DNA of 64,000 bases from Crystallibacter permensis (GTDB lineage: Bacteria; Actinomycetota; Actinomycetes; Actinomycetales; Micrococcaceae), in assembly GCF_025960875.1 (NCBI RefSeq), contig NZ_JAODLR010000008.1:111787-175786 (forward strand). Reading direction: 5' to 3'. The translations under genes and the position numbers were made by a program. The notes under the pieces were generated by a model. That model was not told where the DNA came from and searched no databases. It saw only the letters and a program-made list of their open reading frames with translations. This document shows, in pieces, positions 35,142 to 47,307 of the stretch (position 1 is the first letter of the stretch; each line of letters starts with the position of its first letter).

Positions 35142-35978
35142 TTACCGCTCGGGGAACTTGCGCACGGTGAGGATCTGCGCGGCCTTGCCCACCAGGCCCC
35201 GCTCGTCGTAAAGATCAGTGGCAGTCATGCCGACGCCGGACGCGCCGAAGTGCACGCGGGCGTCCATGCCGGTCCATTCGCCTTCGGGCTGGCGGAACAG
35301 GTGCACGGTCAGGTCCAGGTTGGGGAACATGTACTCCCGCGGGCTTTGCCGGACCGCGATGCCGTTGGCTGTGTCAACGTGGCCCAGGAAGCGGGCAATG
35401 GGCTCGGATTCCTCGCCGTCGACAATCGCGTACGGCGTGCGCATCCAGGCGGCCCCGCTGCCCGGGCCGCGGTCCTCGACGGACAGGAATTCGGTGGAGC
35501 GGATGAAGCCGCCGTCCCAGACCGACTCCATTTCATAGGGCAGGCATTCGGCCGGAGGCTTGAGCCGTCCGCCTTCGCCGCCGGCCACCTCGCTGGTGTC
35601 CCCGGTGAGGAGGCGCCAGACCAGGGCGCGGATGGCCGGGCGGCCGTTGCCGCTGAGCGTCGCCTCGATCAGCTCTATGGTGCGGCCGGGACGGACCACT
35701 TCCGTTGTCACTTCGATTTCGCCGCCCGGGATGACCCCGAGGATCTCGAAGGTGACCTGGCTCAGCACCACTTCCGGCCGCGGATGGTTCTGCTGCACCG
35801 CGTGGATCAGCAGGCCCGAGGCGCTGGCCATGTGCTGCTCGTGCGAATTCCAGGCGCCTTGGGAATGCAAGGTCGAGTGGAAGCGGGTGTCGTCCAACCG
35901 GATGTAGTAGGCGTCAGGAATCGTTTCGCCTGCGGCACCAATATGTTCGGTGGCGGTGGTGGTGAGGGAGTCGGCCAT
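35142..35978 (-). CDS. Acyl-CoA thioesterase family protein (TesB-like hot-dog)
   Basis: 278 residues. The N-terminal segment contains FHSTLHSQGAWNSHEQHMA and the C-terminal one ANGIAVRQSPREYMFPNLDLTVHLFR, which gives a double hot-dog fold similar to TesB-like thioesterases. It should hydrolyse acyl-CoA or another thioester. No membrane segment. It begins 40 bases before the end of the TDT transporter, which is upstream on the minus strand. Confidence 0.72.
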   Translation of the reverse strand: MADSLTTTATEHIGAAGETIPDAYYIRLDDTRFHSTLHSQGAWNSHEQHMASASGLLIHAVQQNHPRPEVVLSQVTFEILGVIPGGEIEVTTEVVRPGRTIELIEATLSGNGRPAIRALVWRLLTGDTSEVAGGEGGRLKPPAECLPYEMESVWDGGFIRSTEFLSVEDRGPGSGAAWMRTPYAIVDGEESEPIARFLGHVDTANGIAVRQSPREYMFPNLDLTVHLFRQPEGEWTGMDARVHFGASGVGMTATDLYDERGLVGKAAQILTVRKFPER

Positions 35979-36018
35979 GGTCCAACTTTAGTTACCGCCG
36001 CCGAGGATGTGGAATCGC

Positions 36019-37086
36019 TCAGGCCGCGGCGGGTTTCGGCCGGATGGCGCGTCGGAAAAGCGTGGCGCGCAGGTGCAGGCACATAAACGTGAACGTGGTG
36101 AGCCAGACCGCGCAGGCCACCCAGATCCAGACCGCGCCGATGCCCTCGACAATCGGCAGGCTGTCCGCCTGGCCCAGGGTGAGGCAGGCGACGGCGTACA
36201 TCCCGACGGGAAACACAATGCTCCACCAGGTGGCGTCGTACCGCAGCGGGACCCGGTGCCGGAAGTGCCGCCACCAGCCGGCGGCGATGAGGGCCGGAAT
36301 CAGCCAAGTCGCGAAGGACCAGCAGACTACCGAGAGCCCGGCGACCAGACCGCGCGTGGCGGTGACCATCGGGGCATCGTCCATCTCCACAATCCGGGCG
36401 CCGGCGACCACGGAGATCGCCATTGCGCCCATCGCCACCCAGTAGGGCGGGGTCAGGTCCTCGGGCTTGAGCCGGTAGAGCATCATGCGCAGCGCAACGA
36501 AGATGCCGCACGCGGCGTAGAGGAAGATGCCGATGGACCAGCAGAACAGCGCGACAACAGCGAGCTCGCGGCGGAGCGACGGCAGGGCCGGTTCAATGGT
36601 CGCGGCGGCCACGGCGCAGGACTGGGCGGCAACGGCCCAGATGAACCACGTGCCGTTCGCCGTCGCGGTCACGGGGCGGGCGGTTCTGCCCAGCACAGCT
36701 GTCCAGGGCACCACGTAGCCGAGCAGCAGCCAGGCGATGAAGCCGAGCCCGAGCAAGCCTGTTGTCCAGCCGATCTGGCCGTCCATGGAGAGCCTGATGC
36801 CCAGCACGTTGGTTCCGGCGACGAAGGTGAAGAATCCGAAGCCCCTGCGCGGATCGTTGAAGTCCTCGGAGAAGTTGTGGCGGTGGCGGACCAGCCGGAG
36901 CACATGCAGCGCCAGCAGCAGCACGTAGCCGGAGGCGCAAACCCCCAGCAAGATTAACGACGGCGTCGTGAAGCCTTGGATCTGCAGCGCGATAGAGACA
37001 ATGCCGCTACCCATGACCAGCGCGAAGTAGCCCGGCGCCAGCGTCGCGACAGCCTGGTCCATCCTGCTGCTCAAACCCGTCTGCAC
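36019..37086 (-). CDS. TDT/SLAC1-family transporter (TehA/Mae1-like)
   Basis: 355 residues with 10 predicted membrane helices, the usual number for this family. LAPGYFALVMGSGIVSIAL is the first helix, and NVLGIRLSMDGQ and RHFRHRVPLRYDATWWSIVFPVGMYA are family segments. Members transport C4-dicarboxylates, sulfite, or anions. The start is GTG 37086; ATG 37062 (MDQAVATLAPGYF) is a good alternative because the residues between are polar. No specific substrate can be named. Confidence 0.8.
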   Translation of the reverse strand: MQTGLSSRMDQAVATLAPGYFALVMGSGIVSIALQIQGFTTPSLILLGVCASGYVLLLALHVLRLVRHRHNFSEDFNDPRRGFGFFTFVAGTNVLGIRLSMDGQIGWTTGLLGLGFIAWLLLGYVVPWTAVLGRTARPVTATANGTWFIWAVAAQSCAVAAATIEPALPSLRRELAVVALFCWSIGIFLYAACGIFVALRMMLYRLKPEDLTPPYWVAMGAMAISVVAGARIVEMDDAPMVTATRGLVAGLSVVCWSFATWLIPALIAAGWWRHFRHRVPLRYDATWWSIVFPVGMYAVACLTLGQADSLPIVEGIGAVWIWVACAVWLTTFTFMCLHLRATLFRRAIRPKPAAA

Positions 37087-37312
37087 CGCTCCAGCTTATC
37101 CACGGTCCTGCGCTGGGACGGGTCAGGGGACAAAAATAGCCCGCAAGCCGAGCATATGCTGTAGCGCTTTGACATTCGCGCCGGGAGGGTCGAGCGGATC
37201 TGGCGTGCACCCCACTTGGAACGGTTCGGTCCGGAATTTGGCGGTGGCGCAATTCCCTCCGGAAGACTTTGACCGGCCGCTTTTTCGCCGCTCCTTTCCT
37301 GGGACTGGGTCT

Positions 37313-37645
37313 TCACAGGCCCGTGTTTTGGTTTTGTGGCGGCAGGTCTGCAATCAGCGGGTGGTCTTTGCCGATGTTGCCGAGTTTCACAGCGCCGCCG
37401 GGTGAGCCCAGATCGTCGAAGAACTCGACATTGGCCCTGTAGTAGTCGGCCCATTGTGCGGGTGTGTCATCCTCGTAATAGATGGCTTCAACGGGGCAGA
37501 CGGGTTCGCAGGCGCCGCAGTCGACGCATTCATCCGGGTGAATGTAGAGGGAGCGTTCGCCTTCATAGATGCAGTCCACCGGACACTCTTCAACGCAGGC
37601 CTTGTCCTTGACGTCCACGCAGGGTTGCGCGATGACGTAGGTCAT
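37313..37645 (-). CDS. fdxA: 7Fe (3Fe-4S + 4Fe-4S) ferredoxin
   Basis: 110 residues. Cys at positions 9, 17, 21, 25 and then 40, 43, 46, 50 (C-x7-C-x3-CP and CxxCxxCxxxCP), the layout of the actinobacterial seven-iron ferredoxins of the FdxA type. The C-terminal acidic region (FFDDLGSPGGA) is typical. GGAGG precedes the ATG at 37645 (37663 is an internal extension). It is a soluble electron carrier and heads the block of redox genes on this strand. Confidence 0.95.
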   Translation of the reverse strand: MTYVIAQPCVDVKDKACVEECPVDCIYEGERSLYIHPDECVDCGACEPVCPVEAIYYEDDTPAQWADYYRANVEFFDDLGSPGGAVKLGNIGKDHPLIADLPPQNQNTGL

Positions 37646-37679
37646 GATCGTCCTCCAAAGCATTGAATGGTTGGTTGGG

Positions 37680-38132
37680 TTATTCCGTTGATGAACGCCT
37701 CACCCCGGACAACGGTGTCCGCCAGGTGTCAGGGTCTGCCACGGGAAACCGGCGGCCTGTCACGAGATCGGGAACGATCCGGAGGAATCTGTTCTTTTCT
37801 CCTGCCTGCCACGGGAAAAGCCGGAGATCCATGGTGTCGATCAGGTCCTGGGCCTGATGGATATCCTCGGCGCGGCCCTTGACGACAACGCTCCATGCCA
37901 TGGAGAACGAGGCATCGTAGCCGTCTATTTCCAGGGCCACCGGTGCATCGGAGAGAGCGTTGGAAACTTTCGTGCCGTCTCGTGAGCGGAAAACAAGGGT
38001 CCCGTGATCCACCGTGTAATTGAGCGGAAAAATATCGGGATGGTCCTCTACCCATACGGCGAGCCGGCCGACACTTGTCGTGCGCAGCAGTGCCCAGCAA
38101 ACGCTGGCAGGTAGTTCCTCCGTGTCCTTCAT
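37680..38132 (-). CDS. Pyridoxamine 5'-phosphate oxidase-like (FMN-binding split-barrel) protein
   Basis: 150 residues. The FMN-binding split-barrel of the PPOX type is seen in VGRLAVWVEDHPDIFPLNYTV and the following TLVFRSRDGTK. Such proteins bind FMN or F420 and reduce or sense small molecules. ATG 38132 lies 5 bases behind GGAG; another ATG is one codon upstream. It lies 34 bases after fdxA in the transcript order (fdxA is downstream). Confidence 0.78.
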   Translation of the reverse strand: MKDTEELPASVCWALLRTTSVGRLAVWVEDHPDIFPLNYTVDHGTLVFRSRDGTKVSNALSDAPVALEIDGYDASFSMAWSVVVKGRAEDIHQAQDLIDTMDLRLFPWQAGEKNRFLRIVPDLVTGRRFPVADPDTWRTPLSGVRRSSTE

Positions 38133-38185
38133 CATCGCTCCAATCCTGTCAACATGCTTCGTGCTCCGTCGGTCAACGGCGGGTA

Positions 38186-38200
38186 GCTTAGCCTCTAAGC
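38186..38200. promoter_or_regulatory. Palindrome upstream of the PPOX-like gene
   Basis: GCTTAG-CCT-CTAAGC, perfect 6-bp arms, 54 bases upstream of the start at 38132. It is a candidate operator in the 148-base gap between the PPOX gene and the hemerythrin gene; no terminator was seen there. Confidence 0.35.
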
Positions 38201-38280
38201 CGAGCTGGCCGACGAAGAATCGGCCTGGCGGCACACAATTCAGCTATGGACATCGAACCGAAATCCGCGTGGAATCGACA

Positions 38281-38796
38281 TCACAGGTAGGTGAAGCGAG
38301 CGTCGTAATCGGTGGCCATACCCGCGACCACTCCTTCGAGCAGCGTGTTGACGTCGACACCGGCCTCAGCGAGTGCTGGTAGCACGATCGCTTCTTCCTT
38401 TTCAATCCGGAGTGCGATGAGCACTACCAGGGCCCGGGCACACCGCGCGGCCTCCTGCTCGGTGTCTGCCTGCTCGATCTCCTCGACGAGTTTAACCATG
38501 AACTTGTGATCAGTTTCCAGCGTGGCGACGAGGTGTTCGGCGCCAATGCTGCGAGCCTCTTGGTACACGACTCCGGCCTCAGTCTGCAAATGGGCCAGGA
38601 CGTCGCCGTGGAGGAACTCCACGAGGATGCTTCGAGCCTGCCGGTCGTCCTCGCGACCATCCGCCGCTGCCGTGAGCCTGTCGGCGCGGTCGACCAGTGC
38701 CGCCCACAGCCTTTCATGGTGGCTCCGTGAAGAATGAGCGGTTGCGCCGACGTCCTCGTCGGGCTGGTTCGCGTCGAATTCTGCTGAGTGTGTCAT
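38281..38796 (-). CDS. Hemerythrin-like (HHE) cation-binding protein
   Basis: 171 residues, helical. Likely metal ligands of the first repeats are H26 and H27, H63, H69 and E73 (FLHGDVLAHLQTE), and H97 (ETDHKFM). The usual last ligand block is seen as LRIEKEEAIVLP, where an Arg/Ile stands where most members have His, so the iron site may be incomplete. GGAGGA precedes the ATG at 38796. These proteins bind oxygen, NO or handle iron. It lies downstream of sdhB on the minus strand. Confidence 0.75.
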   Translation of the reverse strand: MTHSAEFDANQPDEDVGATAHSSRSHHERLWAALVDRADRLTAAADGREDDRQARSILVEFLHGDVLAHLQTEAGVVYQEARSIGAEHLVATLETDHKFMVKLVEEIEQADTEQEAARCARALVVLIALRIEKEEAIVLPALAEAGVDVNTLLEGVVAGMATDYDARFTYL

Positions 38797-38858
38797 TTGA
38801 TGTCCTCCATCGTTGTCGTGATCGACCGTCGGGTGTAGTACTGGCGCGATGTCATGGC

Positions 38859-39611
38859 CTACTGGCCACCTGGTTGCGTGAGGCCCGAAAGCACGTCGTG
38901 GTTGAGTTGGGAGATCATATCGAGCGGGATTCCCGCGGGGCAGACCGCTGTGCATTCGCCGATCTGTGTGCAGCCGCCGAACCCTTCCGCGTCGTGTTGG
39001 GCGGTCATGGAGACTGCACGTGAATCGCGTTCCGGCTGCCCTTGGGGAAGCGAACCGAGATGGGTGATTTTCGCACCGAGAAAGAGGGAGGCGGACCCGT
39101 TCGGGCACGCTGCCACGCAGGCACCGCAACTGATGCATGCTGCCCCGTCAAAGGCGCGGTCTGCGTCCTTTCTGGCTACCGACGTTGTGTTCGCATCGGG
39201 CGCTGAACCGGTGGGCGCGCTGATATAACCGCCTGCTTGAACGATCCGGTCGAGGGCACTGCGGTCCACGATCAGGTCTTTGATCACAGGGAACGCGTTG
39301 GAGCGCCATGGCTCAATGTCAATCACATCCCCGTCAGCGAAGTGGCGCATGTGCAATTGACAGGTGGCGGTGAGTGCTTCCGGTCCGTGGGCGAGGCCAT
39401 TGATCATCAGGCTGCACATGCCGCAGATTCCTTCACGGCAATCATGATCGAAGGCGACAGGATCATCGCCGGTGAGCGTGAGCTGCTCGTTGAGTACGTC
39501 GAGCATTTCCAGGAACGACATGTCCGGGGAAATGTCATCGACGCCATAGGAAACCATTCGGCCTTGGTCATCGTGGTTCTGCTGGCGCCAGATACGCAAG
39601 GTGATGTTCAT
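38859..39611 (-). CDS. sdhB: Succinate dehydrogenase iron-sulfur subunit
   Basis: 250 residues. The 2Fe-2S site is in CREGICGMC near residue 59, the 4Fe-4S site in [12 protein letters not shown] near 164, and the final 3Fe-4S site in [15 protein letters not shown] near 216. It transfers electrons from the flavin of SdhA towards menaquinone. Its ATG overlaps the sdhA stop (ATGA). All cluster ligands are present. Confidence 0.95.
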   Translation of the reverse strand: MNITLRIWRQQNHDDQGRMVSYGVDDISPDMSFLEMLDVLNEQLTLTGDDPVAFDHDCREGICGMCSLMINGLAHGPEALTATCQLHMRHFADGDVIDIEPWRSNAFPVIKDLIVDRSALDRIVQAGGYISAPTGSAPDANTTSVARKDADRAFDGAACISCGACVAACPNGSASLFLGAKITHLGSLPQGQPERDSRAVSMTAQHDAEGFGGCTQIGECTAVCPAGIPLDMISQLNHDVLSGLTQPGGQ

Positions 39612-41551
39612 TTGTAGCTCCTTTGCTGCAGCTCGACATACTCGAATTCGAGGTTCTCTTTGTGCAGGCGTGGTGGAGTCCCGAGGCCGGTGAATTCCCA
39701 GGCGGCAACATACGCATACTCCCCGTCACGGCGCAGTGCTTCGCCCTCGTCGGTTTGGCTTTCCGAGCGGAAGTGGCCCCCGCAGGACTCGGCGCGATTC
39801 AGGGCATCGATGCACATCAGTTCGGCAAGTTCGAAGAAATCAGCAACCCTTCCGGCACGCTCCAATGCCTGGTTGAGCTCTTCATCGTGTCCCGTGACCC
39901 TGACGTTGCTCCAAAACTGCTCCTTGAGCCCGCGGATCAGCCCGATGGCGTGCTCAAGGCCTTCCGCGTTGCGCTCCATTCCGCAGTGTTCCCAGAGAAT
40001 GCTTCCCAGTTCCCGATGGAATGAATCGACGGAGCGCCCGCCATTGATAGCTAGCAGCTTTTCAATGCGGTCTCGTACCGCAGTCGCAGCCTTGACGGCC
40101 TCGGGATGCGACGTGTCGATGCCGGGGGAGAGCGGATTGGCTGCCAGATAATCGTTGATGGTGTTCGGCAGGATGAAGTAGCCGTCGGCCAGACCCTGCA
40201 TGAGGGCGCTGGCGCCGAGCCGGTTGGCTCCGTGATCGGAGAAGTTGGCTTCTCCGATGACGAACAGACCGGGTATTGAACTCTGCAGATCGTAATCGAC
40301 CCATAGCCCGCCCATGGTGTAGTGGATCGCAGGATAAATGCGCATCGGTACCTGGTAGGGATCTTCGGCCGTGATTTTCCGGTACATGTCGAAGAGATTG
40401 CCGTACTTGCTCTCGATCACGGAGCGGCCCAGGCGCCCAATCGCATCGACGAAGTCGAGGTAAACGCCAAGCCCGGTCGGACCTACCCCGTGTCCGGCAT
40501 CGCATTGGTTCTTGGCCGCGCGGGACGCGACGTCCCGCGGAACCAGATTGCCGAAGGCCGGGTACATCCGCTCGAGGAAATAATCGCGTTCGGTCTCGGG
40601 AATTTCCCTGGGGTCCCGGTCATCACCGGCCTTTGCAGGCACCCAGATGCGTCCGTCGTTGCGCAGGGATTCGCTCATCAGGGTCAGCTTTGATTGGTGC
40701 GTACCACTGACGGGAATGCAGGTGGGGTGGATCTGTGTGAAGCAGGGGTTCGCGAAAAGGGCCCCCTTGCGATGTGCCCGCCAAATGGCCGTGGCATTGC
40801 AGCCCATCGCATTAGTGGAGAGGTAAAAGGCGTTGCCGTACCCCCCAGAGGCCAGCACCACCGCGTCGGCTAGATGTGTTTCGATTTCGCCGGTGATCAT
40901 ATCCCGGATAACGACGCCTCTGGCCCTGCCGTCGATGACGATCAGGTCCAGCATTTCGTGTCTGGTGTGAAGGTCCACGGTGCCGGCTTGGACCTGGCGT
41001 TCGAGTGCCTGATAGGCCCCGAGCAGTAATTGCTGGCCGGTTTGGCCGCGCGCGTAGAACGTCCGTGAGACCTGCACTCCGCCGAAGGAGCGGGTGTCCA
41101 GGAGGCCGCCGTATTCGCGGGCGAACGGTACGCCTTGGGCGACGGCCTGGTCGATGATCGACTCGCTGACCTGGGCCAGGCGGTAGACGTTGGACTCGCG
41201 GGAACGGTAGTCGCCGCCTTTAATGGTGTCGTAGAAGAGGCGGCGGATGCTGTCGCCGTCGTTGCGGTAGTCCTTCGCAGCGTTGATCCCGCCTTGAGCG
41301 GCGATGCTGTGTGCCCGTCGGGGGCTGTCCTGGTAGCAAAAGCTCTTGACGTGGTAGCCCGCTTCTCCGAGAGTCGCTGCCGCGGAACCGCCGGCTAGTC
41401 CGGTGCCGATGACGATAACGGACAGTCTCCTGCGGTTGGCGGGGCTGACGAGCTTGGCCTCGAAGCGGCGTTTATCCCAACGGTCTTCGATGGGTCCGCC
41501 CGGATCCTTGAGGTCGACGAGCGGCTCTCCCAGCGTGTACAGATCGTTCAT
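39608..41551 (-). CDS. sdhA: Succinate dehydrogenase flavoprotein subunit
   Basis: 647 residues. FAD dinucleotide motif [14 protein letters not shown] near 45-58, the flavinylated-His region [11 protein letters not shown] near 81-91, and the substrate-binding [11 protein letters not shown] and [12 protein letters not shown] regions. It oxidises succinate to fumarate. Start and stop overlap with sdhC (TGATG) and sdhB (ATGA), so the three are translated together. The paralogue choice (SdhA of a Bacillus-like or mycobacterial Sdh1 type) is supported by the b558 anchor. Confidence 0.96.
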   Translation of the reverse strand: MNDLYTLGEPLVDLKDPGGPIEDRWDKRRFEAKLVSPANRRRLSVIVIGTGLAGGSAAATLGEAGYHVKSFCYQDSPRRAHSIAAQGGINAAKDYRNDGDSIRRLFYDTIKGGDYRSRESNVYRLAQVSESIIDQAVAQGVPFAREYGGLLDTRSFGGVQVSRTFYARGQTGQQLLLGAYQALERQVQAGTVDLHTRHEMLDLIVIDGRARGVVIRDMITGEIETHLADAVVLASGGYGNAFYLSTNAMGCNATAIWRAHRKGALFANPCFTQIHPTCIPVSGTHQSKLTLMSESLRNDGRIWVPAKAGDDRDPREIPETERDYFLERMYPAFGNLVPRDVASRAAKNQCDAGHGVGPTGLGVYLDFVDAIGRLGRSVIESKYGNLFDMYRKITAEDPYQVPMRIYPAIHYTMGGLWVDYDLQSSIPGLFVIGEANFSDHGANRLGASALMQGLADGYFILPNTINDYLAANPLSPGIDTSHPEAVKAATAVRDRIEKLLAINGGRSVDSFHRELGSILWEHCGMERNAEGLEHAIGLIRGLKEQFWSNVRVTGHDEELNQALERAGRVADFFELAELMCIDALNRAESCGGHFRSESQTDEGEALRRDGEYAYVAAWEFTGLGTPPRLHKENLEFEYVELQQRSYK

Positions 41552-42270
41552 CAGCGAACCCACCCCATCAGTATCGAGACCGGCGGGATCAGGAACCCGC
41601 CGATGATCACTATCGTTACGGCGTAAGCCAGTTGATTGAGCCGGCGTCTGCGCACAACACTGGTGTTCGCGCCCAAAGACGCGAAGGCGCTCCACACTCC
41701 ATGCCTCAGGTGGAAGCCCAGCGCAATTAGGGCGATGACATAAGAAAGGACTACCCACCAGATTGAGAAGCCGTTGATCATCCGCTCATAAGGGCTTTCG
41801 GACGCCCCGCCGGGCGCAATAACGTTCGCCGTGAGGTGCAACAAGTGGTAGATGACGAAAAGCAGAATGACGATTCCGCCCCAGCGCATGGTGAAGGATG
41901 CATAGCTGCGTTGCACGCCGCGCCGGTTTCGGGTGGTCTGGTAGCGCCAACCGCCTTTACCGCCCGTCGCGGCCCTGGCCCGGTGCCACAGTACAAACGC
42001 CGCATAAATATGGGCGCCTACGCTTACCAGTAGAACCACCCGCAGGATCCATAGTGCGCCGCTGTACGGCAGAAGGGGCTCGCCGATCGTACGCAGGTAG
42101 GAAGAGTACCCGTCGAAGGCCGCTTGCCCGGAGAATATCTTCAGGTTTCCGTACATGTGGGCGACCAGGTAGAGCGCCATGATCAGGCCGCCTACAGCCA
42201 TTACAGCGTGCAGGACAACGGAGGAGCGCAAAGCCCGGCCGTACCGGCCGGCAGTCGTCTTAACCGTCAT
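41551..42270 (-). CDS. sdhC: Succinate dehydrogenase cytochrome b558 subunit
   Basis: 239 residues with five predicted membrane helices. His residues in the helices ([49 protein letters not shown]) are candidate heme-b ligands. This is the single-anchor (type B) form, not the SdhC/SdhD pair. The start ATG at 42270 is followed by sdhA after TGATG overlap. It carries electrons to menaquinone. Confidence 0.93.
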   Translation of the reverse strand: MTVKTTAGRYGRALRSSVVLHAVMAVGGLIMALYLVAHMYGNLKIFSGQAAFDGYSSYLRTIGEPLLPYSGALWILRVVLLVSVGAHIYAAFVLWHRARAATGGKGGWRYQTTRNRRGVQRSYASFTMRWGGIVILLFVIYHLLHLTANVIAPGGASESPYERMINGFSIWWVVLSYVIALIALGFHLRHGVWSAFASLGANTSVVRRRRLNQLAYAVTIVIIGGFLIPPVSILMGWVR

Positions 42271-42302
42271 TTACCTCACCTTTCGTGCGGCGATCAGCAG
42301 CG

Positions 42303-45522
<3,220 letters not shown>

Positions 45523-45909
45523 CGAAACCTCCATATGCAGTGCTGCACGTCATAGCAACTGTGACGGCAGTTGGTTCCAACCTACGTTACGGACACTGTT
45601 TCTCCCCGTACATGATCTCAATCATCCTCGCCGGCTTTTCTGTACAGCTGTGGGCATAACGGCCACGAGGCCATGACGAACGCCGCCCATAATGCTGGGC
45701 GCGCAGAGGTCGGCGCCGGGCAGCCGGCTTCATATCCTGCCGGCGGCGGGTACGGCGCCACCCTTTCCACCCCGGGAATCGTCATGCATCAACGGCCAGG
45801 GCGCCGGGGCCTGCGGTTGGAACGGATTCTGGCGTGGGCTGATCCGAGCGCCGGAATCATAGCCGGATGGCATAATCCAGCTATGAACCCGGTCCGGAAG
45901 GGTTATTAG
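45523..45909. other. 387-base intergenic region
   Basis: Region between the small ORF and the cupin pseudogene. It holds an FNR-like palindrome at 45612-45625. A CATAAT hexamer just before 45900 may be the -10 element for the cupin gene. No convincing ORF was found on either strand. Confidence 0.5.
45612..45625. promoter_or_regulatory. FNR-like operator box
   Basis: ATGAT-CTCA-ATCAT, a perfect 5-4-5 palindrome whose inner TGAT-N4-ATCA matches the FNR consensus TTGAT-N4-ATCAA in all but the outer bases. It is 90 bases upstream of the small ORF at 45277-45522. A regulator with an FNR-type recognition helix is encoded at 46327-47079. Confidence 0.45.
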
Positions 45910-46179
45910 ATGCAGAAGTTCTCGTTGACCGCAATCGGCCGGTGCCACCCCAATACTGCCCGTCGCGCTGCCAGTGGACGGAGCGCGAACACTTGAATCC
46001 CGGCGAGGCAACGGTTTTTTGTCTTGCAAAGTCGGGTGCATCTGGCTACGCAAGCTGACCAATGGGAGGGGCGGACCGGAGACCTACTCGTTGTGCCGCT
46101 GGGATTTTATTCGGTAAAGGCAGCTGATGACTCGGTGGTTCTGCTCACTGTGGCGAAAACGGGCAGGGAATACCACTAG
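45910..46179 (+). pseudogene. Degenerate cupin-domain protein
   Basis: From ATG 45910 the frame MQKFSLTAIG runs to a stop near 45996. In the next frames one reads EREHLNPGEATVF and then, after one extra T in a T6 run near 46014-46019, VLQSRVHLATQADQWEGRTG and DLLVVPLGFYSV, closing at the stop 46177-46179. This matches the cupin pattern of a small stress/redox cupin. The N-terminal part is shortened compared to the family, so at least one deletion and one frameshift exist. The gene is broken. Confidence 0.65.
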
Positions 46180-46203
46180 CCCGGCGGTTCTCTGGGTCAA
46201 CAA

Positions 46204-46245
46204 GCCCGAAAAACAAGCGCAGGAGCATCCTGAGGCTTTTCGGGC
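46204..46245. repeat. Nested inverted repeat
   Basis: Outer arms GCCCGAAAA (46204-46212) and TTTTCGGGC (46237-46245) are perfect. Inside lies a second hairpin CAGGA-GCA-TCCTG (46220-46232). It is located between the cupin pseudogene and the convergent Crp/Fnr gene and may serve as terminator or be an RNA structure. Confidence 0.5.
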
Positions 46246-46326
46246 CGGAACCTGATGAGGTTGACCTGTTCACGTCCCCAAAAAACATAAGGCAGTAGGG
46301 GCTGGAAGGTGTGGTGTAACGGAAGT

Positions 46327-47079
46327 TCATCCCTGGGCTGCGGCTGCCAGGCGGGTCCGGTTGAGCACGGTGGTCCAACGCCGCCCTGTTTCGATAATTC
46401 CCTCATCACGAAGCCTGCTCATCACCCTGCTGACCGTTTCGGGGGTCGTTCCCGTCAGGGCAGCCAGATCGGCGCGAGTCAGGGGAAGTTCCAGGGCAAG
46501 TGTTTCGCCCTGCGGAGCACCAAGCTTGTCAGCCAATGCGAGAAGGGCGACAGCGACACGTTGCCGGACGTTATTGGCAGACAGACTCCGGATAGTCTGC
46601 TGGGCCTGCTCAAAACGGTGAAGAACTTCATCCAGGACAGTCAATGCCAGACGCGGATGACGTTCCATGACATCTTTGAAAACATCAGCGGATATCTCCA
46701 GGACACACGAAGCAGCCATGGCCTCAGCAGCGTCCGCGTACGTTGGCTCTCCCAAAATGCCGAGTGTTCCGAACCCTTCACCCGGCCCGAGAATGTTCAT
46801 TACAACGTCTTGGCCATGGGCAGAAGGCCGCAACAGCTTCGTTGTGCCGGAGGCCATCACAAACAGACTCTCAGCCTCATCGCCGGCCCGGTAGATGGTT
46901 TCCCCGGCCCGGTAGCCACGCGCTTGCGTCCTCGGCTCGATATCCCGTATTTCTGCCGCCGTGAGTGCTGCGAAGAGGGGCACGCGGCCCAGAACTTCAA
47001 GACGAACCGATCTTGGACACGTGTGCGGGGCAGCAGATCGGTCCGTTAGGGGAAGACGGCGTCGTTCCTGAACTGTCAT
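46327..47079 (-). CDS. Crp/Fnr-family regulator with FNR-type recognition helix
   Basis: 250 residues: cyclic-nucleotide-binding fold (about 33-150, GETIYRAGDEAESLFVMASG), dimer helix, then winged helix. The recognition helix carries TPETVSR (E214, S217, R218), the E-SR pattern of FNR that binds TTGAT-type half-sites. Only one Cys lies in the N-terminal 30 residues, so the four-Cys iron-sulfur sensor of FNR is absent. GAGGAACGC precedes the ATG. It lies near narGHJI and acnA/sdhCAB, suggesting control of anaerobic genes, which is inferred. Confidence 0.82.
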   Translation of the reverse strand: MTVQERRRLPLTDRSAAPHTCPRSVRLEVLGRVPLFAALTAAEIRDIEPRTQARGYRAGETIYRAGDEAESLFVMASGTTKLLRPSAHGQDVVMNILGPGEGFGTLGILGEPTYADAAEAMAASCVLEISADVFKDVMERHPRLALTVLDEVLHRFEQAQQTIRSLSANNVRQRVAVALLALADKLGAPQGETLALELPLTRADLAALTGTTPETVSRVMSRLRDEGIIETGRRWTTVLNRTRLAAAAQG

Positions 47080-47280
47080 GCGTTCCTCGAATCATCTCGC
47101 TGCGCGAAATAAGTTGAAGCTGTAGGCCCGGCCAAGCAATTCATTGTCTAAGGTGCACCGATCCTCTATTGAAGTCTATCCACCCCTATCCGCGCGGGCT
47201 ACCGGCCCGCGCGCGAGGCAAGATGACGGTTGGGCCAGGCACACACCGTATCCGCACTGACCTCTGCGCATCGGTTGGCC

Positions 47281-47304
47281 AGGGCCAGGGGCAGGGCCAG
47301 GGGC
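47281..47304. repeat. 12-bp tandem repeat
   Basis: Two exact copies of AGGGCCAGGGGC, followed by a partial copy, lie just beyond the stop of the PLP-binding gene (47308). It is short and may be only low-complexity GC-rich sequence. Confidence 0.6.
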
Positions 47305-47307
47305 AGG

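Noticed and set aside
45730..46062. 110-codon minus-strand frame in the FNR-box region
   Set aside because: It runs antisense through the cupin remnant and has no domain or ribosome site.
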